This document shows, piece after piece, positions 5,189 through 5,828 of a stretch of 5,828 bases of DNA. A model generated the notes under the pieces. That model worked only from the letters and a program-made list of their open reading frames with translations. It was not told where the DNA came from and searched no databases. Made by a program: the position numbers and the translations under genes. The stretch's first letter is position 1, and each line of letters starts with the position of its first letter. Origin of the DNA: Nocardioidaceae bacterium (GTDB lineage Bacteria > Actinomycetota > Actinomycetes > Propionibacteriales > Nocardioidaceae); the NCBI GenBank assembly GCA_025966335.1, contig JAICRS010000192.1, positions 1 through 5,828 on the forward strand, read 5' to 3'.

Positions 5189-5828
5189 CTAGAAGGACCC
5201 GCCGCTCTCGGCCTTCTCGACGAGGTACGCCGGAGGCTGGAACCGTGCGCCGTACTTCTCGGCCAGCTCACGTGCCCGCGCAACGAAACCGGGCAGCCCG
5301 CCCTCGTAGCCGACCATGTACTGCACCGTGCCGCCGTAGAGAGGGGGAAAGCCGATGCCCATGATCGAGCCGATGTTCGCGGCGGCCGAGGACTCGATCA
5401 CGCCCTCCTCGAAGCACTTGGCGGTCTCGAGCGCCATCGCGAACAGGTACCGCTCCTGGATGTCCACGAGCGGGATGTCCACCTCGGCCTTGGTGAAGTG
5501 CTCACGCAGGCCCGGCCACAGGAACTTCCGGGACCCGTCCGTCGGGTACTCGTAGAACCCGGCGCCGGCCGCCTTGCCCTTGCGGCCGAACTCCTCGACC
5601 ATCCGGTCGATGGTGTCCGCGCCGGGCGTCTCCGGCAGCTCGCGGCCCTCTCGTGCGGCCGCGTCCTGTGCTGCGCGGCGGATGCTCCGGGACAGGGTCA
5701 GCGAGACCTCGTCGAGCATTCCCAGCGGCGGGGCCGGGAACCCGGCCATCGTCCCGGCGCGCTCGATCGTCTGCGGGTCGACGCCTTCCTCGAGCAGGGC
5801 CACGGCCTCGGTGAGCAGGGTGCCGTAG
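5189..5828 (-). CDS. fadB: Fatty-acid oxidation multifunctional 3-hydroxyacyl-CoA dehydrogenase, C-terminal part (5' end outside window)
   Basis: The frame is open from the window edge to the TAG at 5191-5189, giving 212 C-terminal residues; the GTG at 5803 is an internal Val. The protein belongs to the FadB/FadJ type (enoyl-CoA hydratase plus NAD-dependent 3-hydroxyacyl-CoA dehydrogenase), which performs two steps of beta-oxidation in the cytoplasm. The fragment begins in the first helical 3HCDH C-terminal domain: TEAVALLEEGVDPQTIERA, then GFPAPPLGMLDEVSL, which matches the family GFPxGPxxLLDEVGL motif. A KGKAAGAGFYEY linker follows (family KxGKGFYxY). Then comes the second 3HCDH domain, with ERYLFAMALETAKCFEEGVI, IGFPPLYGGTVQYM and a final AEKYGARFQPPAYLVEKAESGGSF, the usual C-terminus. 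The hydratase and Rossmann domains and the catalytic His/Glu lie outside the window. The symbol follows the common actinobacterial name; fadJ would be equally defensible. A thiolase partner would be expected nearby but is not visible here. Confidence 0.9.
   Translation of the reverse strand, partial: YGTLLTEAVALLEEGVDPQTIERAGTMAGFPAPPLGMLDEVSLTLSRSIRRAAQDAAAREGRELPETPGADTIDRMVEEFGRKGKAAGAGFYEYPTDGSRKFLWPGLREHFTKAEVDIPLVDIQERYLFAMALETAKCFEEGVIESSAAANIGSIMGIGFPPLYGGTVQYMVGYEGGLPGFVARARELAEKYGARFQPPAYLVEKAESGGSF

Overview
This window is GC-rich chromosomal DNA with dense genes, frequent GTG starts and strong third-position G/C bias. Together with the gene families present, this points to a high-GC actinomycete (Pseudonocardiales, Geodermatophilales or Mycobacteriales type). 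The exact genus cannot be read from the sequence. I see no mobile element, CRISPR array, tRNA or rRNA, and no abrupt change in composition.

Layout. On the plus strand, bases 1-915 hold the 3' end of a glycoside hydrolase family 13 gene of the trehalose synthase / alpha-glucosidase type. A complete alpha/beta hydrolase gene follows (1007-1840) with its own ribosome binding site. From 1841 onward every gene is on the minus strand. Read in the direction of transcription (right to left) these are: the 3' end of a fatty-acid oxidation multifunctional 3-hydroxyacyl-CoA dehydrogenase gene (5828-5189); a 189-base spacer carrying a small degenerate tandem repeat; an ABC transporter ATPase (4999-4283) overlapping a large polytopic permease (4308-2734); a 94-base spacer with two hairpins; and a DUF2786 protein (2639-1899). 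The DUF2786 gene converges on the alpha/beta hydrolase gene over a 58-base spacer that contains inverted repeats.

How the genes fit together. The ATPase and permease are a translationally coupled pair and very probably form one ABC-2-like exporter of unknown substrate. The permease looks like two fused half-permeases with an elbow-type segment before each half, and I consider it the most interesting protein here. The ATPase has a non-standard Q-loop (Asp in place of Gln) and a degenerate signature motif. The GH13 enzyme (trehalose/maltose metabolism), the alpha/beta hydrolase, the beta-oxidation enzyme and the DUF2786 protein are ordinary chromosomal genes with no obvious shared pathway. I do not see strong evidence for a new defence, mobile or biosynthetic system in this window. 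The findings below are modest and mostly concern permease architecture, start-site choice and intergenic structure.
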